Shown here: one piece after another, positions 61,321 through 64,000 of the stretch
Layout of the letters: every line of letters begins with the position of its first letter
Position numbering within the stretch: position 1 is the stretch's first letter
Assembly (NCBI GenBank): GCA_022827905.1
Contig: JAJEIQ010000049.1
Span: 1-64,000 of the forward strand
DNA length: 64,000 nt
From: Pseudomonadales bacterium
GTDB taxonomy: Bacteria; Pseudomonadota; Gammaproteobacteria; Pseudomonadales; Azotimanducaceae
Direction: 5' to 3'
Position numbers and translations under genes: made by a program
Notes under the pieces: model-generated
The model's database searches: none
What the model was told of the DNA's origin: nothing
Seen by the model: the letters and a program-made list of their open reading frames with translations, nothing else

Positions 61321-62184
61321 ATGACCTACCAGGATGTTTGGTATCAAAGTGACGATGGCCTGAAGCTCTACGCCCGCGACTACCCGAACCCAGACGCGCC
61401 GCTCACGCTGCTGTGCATGCACGGTCTCAGCCGCAATTCGGCGGACTTCGGCGACCTTGCGGCGGAACTTCAAGGCGAGTATCGGATTGTCGCTGTGGAC
61501 CAGCGTGGCCGGGGCCAGTCGGAGTGGGACGGGAACTCGGCCAACTACACGCCATTTCGTTATGTCTCGGACATGGCCACCCTGATCGATCAGCTTGCCC
61601 TAAAGGATGTCGTGTTGGTGGGCACCTCGATGGGCGGCATGATGGCCATGGTGATGGTCGCAGGCAACCCGGGCGGTTTTCGGGGCGTGGTTCTGAACGA
61701 CATCGGGCCGGTGGTGAGTCGGCAGGGTTTGGCGCGCATCATGGGCACGGTTGGCAAGGTGGCGCCCGTCAAAACCTGGGACGACGCCATCGATCAGGCC
61801 CAAGCGCTCAACGGCGACGCCTTCCCCAACTACGGGCGTGCTGACTGGGCCCGCTGGGTGCAGCGCACCTATGCGGAGAATGCGGCGGGCGAACCGCAAC
61901 TGCTCTACGACCCGGCCATTGCTGAACCCCTGCGGGCCTCGGAATCCAGCGCGGCCCCGCCGGACACCTGGCCGCTTTTCGAGGCAGTGCGCAGCGTGCC
62001 GGTCCTTGCCCTGCGCGGCGCCCGGTCGGACATTCTCGACGAGGCCTGCTTCTGGGAGATGCAGCAGCGCCACCCCCACCTAACGCCCGTCACTGTTCCT
62101 GAGGTGGGCCACGCGCCGATGCTGGACGAACCCGGCGTCGTGGATCACATCCGGGCGTTTCTTCGGCGGATTCACGCCGGTTGA
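61321..62184 (+). CDS. Alpha/beta hydrolase
   Basis: A 287-residue alpha/beta hydrolase. The oxyanion site is LCMHGLSRNSAD, the nucleophile is S103 in VGTSMGGMMAM, the acid is the D in GARSDILD, and the base is the His in EVGHAPMLDEP. DQRGRGQSEWD is usual for esterases and epoxide-hydrolase relatives. Substrate unknown. ATG 61321 with GGGGA upstream. Confidence 0.9.
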   Translation: MTYQDVWYQSDDGLKLYARDYPNPDAPLTLLCMHGLSRNSADFGDLAAELQGEYRIVAVDQRGRGQSEWDGNSANYTPFRYVSDMATLIDQLALKDVVLVGTSMGGMMAMVMVAGNPGGFRGVVLNDIGPVVSRQGLARIMGTVGKVAPVKTWDDAIDQAQALNGDAFPNYGRADWARWVQRTYAENAAGEPQLLYDPAIAEPLRASESSAAPPDTWPLFEAVRSVPVLALRGARSDILDEACFWEMQQRHPHLTPVTVPEVGHAPMLDEPGVVDHIRAFLRRIHAG

Positions 62185-62345
62185 TCGCACTGATCCATCC
62201 AGCGAGCCTAGTGCGTTGGAACTTGGCAATCGCCTCCGGCGGACCACCAATTCGACCGTTCTAGGCCCGGGTAACTTTCGGATCCCTATGCCGTCCCACT
62301 TGCTTGGGAAAACTCTGCGCGATGCCGGGGTGCGGAAGCGCGTGT

Positions 62346-63506
62346 ATGATAGGCGAAGGTCATTTGGTCTCCACCGTTCCGATGCCCTACGACATCTCTG
62401 AAGAGAAGCGGGACTGGTACCGGGAAGTCTCCGCCCGGTCTCGGTCGCGCAAGGCGGCTGCGCGGCGCGGTGAGCTCTGCTCAGGAGAGGTTGAACTCAA
62501 TCGTCCAGCATTTCGGCCCGAGGTGCTGATGCCGGAGCGCAAGCACCAAGGCCTTTGCTCCCTGTCGCTGTTTTCCGGTGGTGGCGGACTTGATTTGGGC
62601 TTTGAGCGGGCTGGCATGCATCATGTCGCCAGCTACGACGTGCTTGACGTGTGCGGCGAGACCCTCAAGACGAACCGACCCAATTGGACGGTGTTTTCGG
62701 GAGCAGCCGGCGATGTGTCAGCTACTGACTTCGCCGAGTTCGCGGGAGAGGTGGACGTTGTTCACGGCGGGCCTCCGTGCCAGCCATTCTCCATCGCCGG
62801 CAAGCAAGGCGGTGGCGACGATAGCCGGGACATGTGGCCGTCGTTCACTCGCGCCATTCGGGAGATTCGGCCAGCCGCCTTTGTCGCGGAAAACGTGCCG
62901 GGGTTGCTTGGCCGTAGATTCGACCACTATGTCCAAGAGACCATAATCAAGCCGCTTTCGCGCTCCTATACCATCGACGCGTTCCGCCTCTCCGCTTCCG
63001 CGTTTGGTGTGCCCCAGGAGCGGCAGCGGGTCTTTTTCGTAGGCTTTCGGTCTTCGGCCGCGGCCCGGCGCCACACCGTGCCGAAGGCGACTCATGGTGA
63101 TCAGGATGAGCTTTTTTCCGCCAAGTGCCGAACCCCGGGTGCTCGTGCGGCATTAGGTCTTGAGAACATCGGATTTGACTGCTTTGCGCCGACATTGCGG
63201 TCAGGCTTCACCGGTCCGCGCAAGACCACAAGCATCCTGAACAGCAAGGCCAGCCAAACGGTGTGGCGGCAATTGCAGATTTGGCCCAACGGCGTTCAGG
63301 AGTCGCGAGAAGCCGCCCTTCGATTCCCGCCTGAAAACGGGCATTTCCGGCTATCGGTGCAGGATTGTGGCCTCCTTCAGGGATTTCCCGAAAAGTGGCA
63401 GTTCAAAGGCGCCGTTTACCAAGTCATCGGCCAGATCGGAAACTCCGTGTGTCCCCCAGTGGGGTACGCCATAGCCAACTCAATCGTCGATGCGCTGAGG
63501 GCCTGA
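62346..63506 (+). CDS. DNA (cytosine-5-)-methyltransferase
   Basis: A 386-residue C5 methyltransferase. Motif I is LSLFSGGGGLDLGFERAG, motif IV is GGPPCQPFS with the catalytic C145, motif VI is AENV, motif VIII is QERQRVFFVG and motif X is QIGNSVCPPVGYAIA. The region between VIII and IX is a short target-recognition segment, so the recognised site cannot be read off. ATG 62346 has GGAAG 8 nt upstream; ATG 62382 (MPYDISEEKRDW) is a plausible alternative. It forms a restriction-modification pair with the next gene. Confidence 0.92.
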   Translation: MIGEGHLVSTVPMPYDISEEKRDWYREVSARSRSRKAAARRGELCSGEVELNRPAFRPEVLMPERKHQGLCSLSLFSGGGGLDLGFERAGMHHVASYDVLDVCGETLKTNRPNWTVFSGAAGDVSATDFAEFAGEVDVVHGGPPCQPFSIAGKQGGGDDSRDMWPSFTRAIREIRPAAFVAENVPGLLGRRFDHYVQETIIKPLSRSYTIDAFRLSASAFGVPQERQRVFFVGFRSSAAARRHTVPKATHGDQDELFSAKCRTPGARAALGLENIGFDCFAPTLRSGFTGPRKTTSILNSKASQTVWRQLQIWPNGVQESREAALRFPPENGHFRLSVQDCGLLQGFPEKWQFKGAVYQVIGQIGNSVCPPVGYAIANSIVDALRA

Positions 63507-63507
63507 C

Positions 63508-64000
63508 TTGGCCATTCAAGACGATAGGCGGGAACTGGAGATGTGCGCCCTCTTGGGACTGAGGCGAGGAGAAGGGCGGTCGGAAGTCGATGCCTTCCTC
63601 GACTTCCAGGAGGACGGTTTGGATCGGGTCTGCCCGGTTGAACTGAAGTCCACGACAGCCGATTCTGTTTCGACGGCACGTGACGTCGGGCCGAATCACA
63701 TCAAGCGGTGGCGGAGCCGAATCTGGGTGTTTGGTTTCTACGATCGATCCGGCACTGATCTGGCGCGAGTGTTGCCCCTTGGTCCTGATGCGATGGAGGC
63801 TTGGATCGGCAAGGTCGAATCCTACATGCGGCCTGACTTCGCATTGGGTGAACGGCTTGCCGCCAAGTTGAATCGTGAAGACTTGGACATCATTTGCGGT
63901 CGCAAGGACAAGTATGAACTGGCGGATGCAAAGGCTCTGATGAAGCGGCAGTGGAGCGCGTCCAGATATGCATCTGAAATGGATGACGGAGACGGATATT
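63508..64000 (+). CDS. Probable type II restriction endonuclease (partial, runs off the window)
   Basis: TTG 63508, 1 bp after the methyltransferase stop, opens a frame of at least 164 codons to the window end. An ATG in frame lies at 63541. DAFLDFQEDGLDRVCPVELK holds the D...E-x-K motif of the PD-(D/E)XK nucleases, and HIKRWRSRIWVFGFYDRSG resembles type II enzymes. Gene order and tight spacing with the methyltransferase support a restriction role. Recognition site unknown. Confidence 0.75.
   Translation, partial: MAIQDDRRELEMCALLGLRRGEGRSEVDAFLDFQEDGLDRVCPVELKSTTADSVSTARDVGPNHIKRWRSRIWVFGFYDRSGTDLARVLPLGPDAMEAWIGKVESYMRPDFALGERLAAKLNREDLDIICGRKDKYELADAKALMKRQWSASRYASEMDDGDGY

Overview
The window looks like the chromosome of a GC-rich gammaproteobacterium, probably uncultured and marine or host-associated. 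This rests on conserved synteny. The run ygfZ | sdhE-ygfX | nadB | rpoE-rseA-rseB-rseC-mucD-lepA-lepB-rnc-era-recO (6.4-18.8 kb) follows the order of the Pseudomonas nadB-algU-mucABCD-lepA-lepB-rnc-era-recO region. The rest is an accessory landscape of Fe/2-oxoglutarate oxygenases, LLM flavoproteins, acyl-CoA enzymes, ABC importers and many toxin-antitoxin (TA) modules. No rRNA, tRNA or CRISPR array was seen.

Layout. 0-2.3 kb: end of an IS630-type transposase, an AAA/DUF4143 ATPase with a near-leaderless promoter, and a PD-(D/E)XK-like hypothetical. 2.6-6.4 kb: cobalt-type nitrile hydratase (beta, alpha, accessory protein), a CmcJ/NvfI-like oxidoreductase and a Uma2 nuclease. 6.4-18.8 kb: the housekeeping and envelope-stress block, with a REP-like palindrome inside the rseC-like gene. 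18.8-28.1 kb: rlmD, PPOX-family flavoprotein, PQQ dehydrogenase, class I aldolase, DUF2784 protein, a hypothetical, a YbdK-type ligase, cysS and an aspartyl/asparaginyl beta-hydroxylase. 28.2-33.7 kb: a complete peptide-type ABC importer whose five genes overlap end to end. 33.9-37.7 kb: DUF433/DUF5615 pair and a UvrD-like helicase with C-terminal zinc ribbons. 37.9-46.9 kb: LLM oxidoreductase, two tandem-duplicated branched-chain-type binding lipoproteins, Tat-exported aldo/keto reductase, larC, methyltransferase, N-acyl-D-amino-acid deacylase and enoyl-CoA hydratase. 47-53.1 kb: VapBC, a remnant carboxylesterase start, a two-subunit acyl-CoA carboxylase and an SCP2-PhyH fusion. 53.2-56 kb: an SDR, a coupled pair of small unknown genes, DinJ/YafQ, and ParD with a truncated ParE. 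56.2-60 kb: a 1213-codon Calx-beta exported protein. 60-64 kb: MetF-like reductase, alpha/beta hydrolase, and a C5 cytosine methyltransferase followed by a probable restriction endonuclease that runs off the end.

The strongest unexplained signal is at 59801-59880. Sixteen perfect copies of a 5-bp repeat lie between an ATG with an ideal Shine-Dalgarno (59925) and the Calx-beta reading frame. At 16 copies that ATG is out of frame; 14, 17 or 20 copies would join the frames. This is the architecture of a phase-variable contingency locus. Other leads are the palindrome inserted in-frame in rseC, the nitrile hydratase/CmcJ-like neighbourhood, the SCP2-PhyH fusion, small coupled genes of unknown function, and decayed gene ends beside TA modules.
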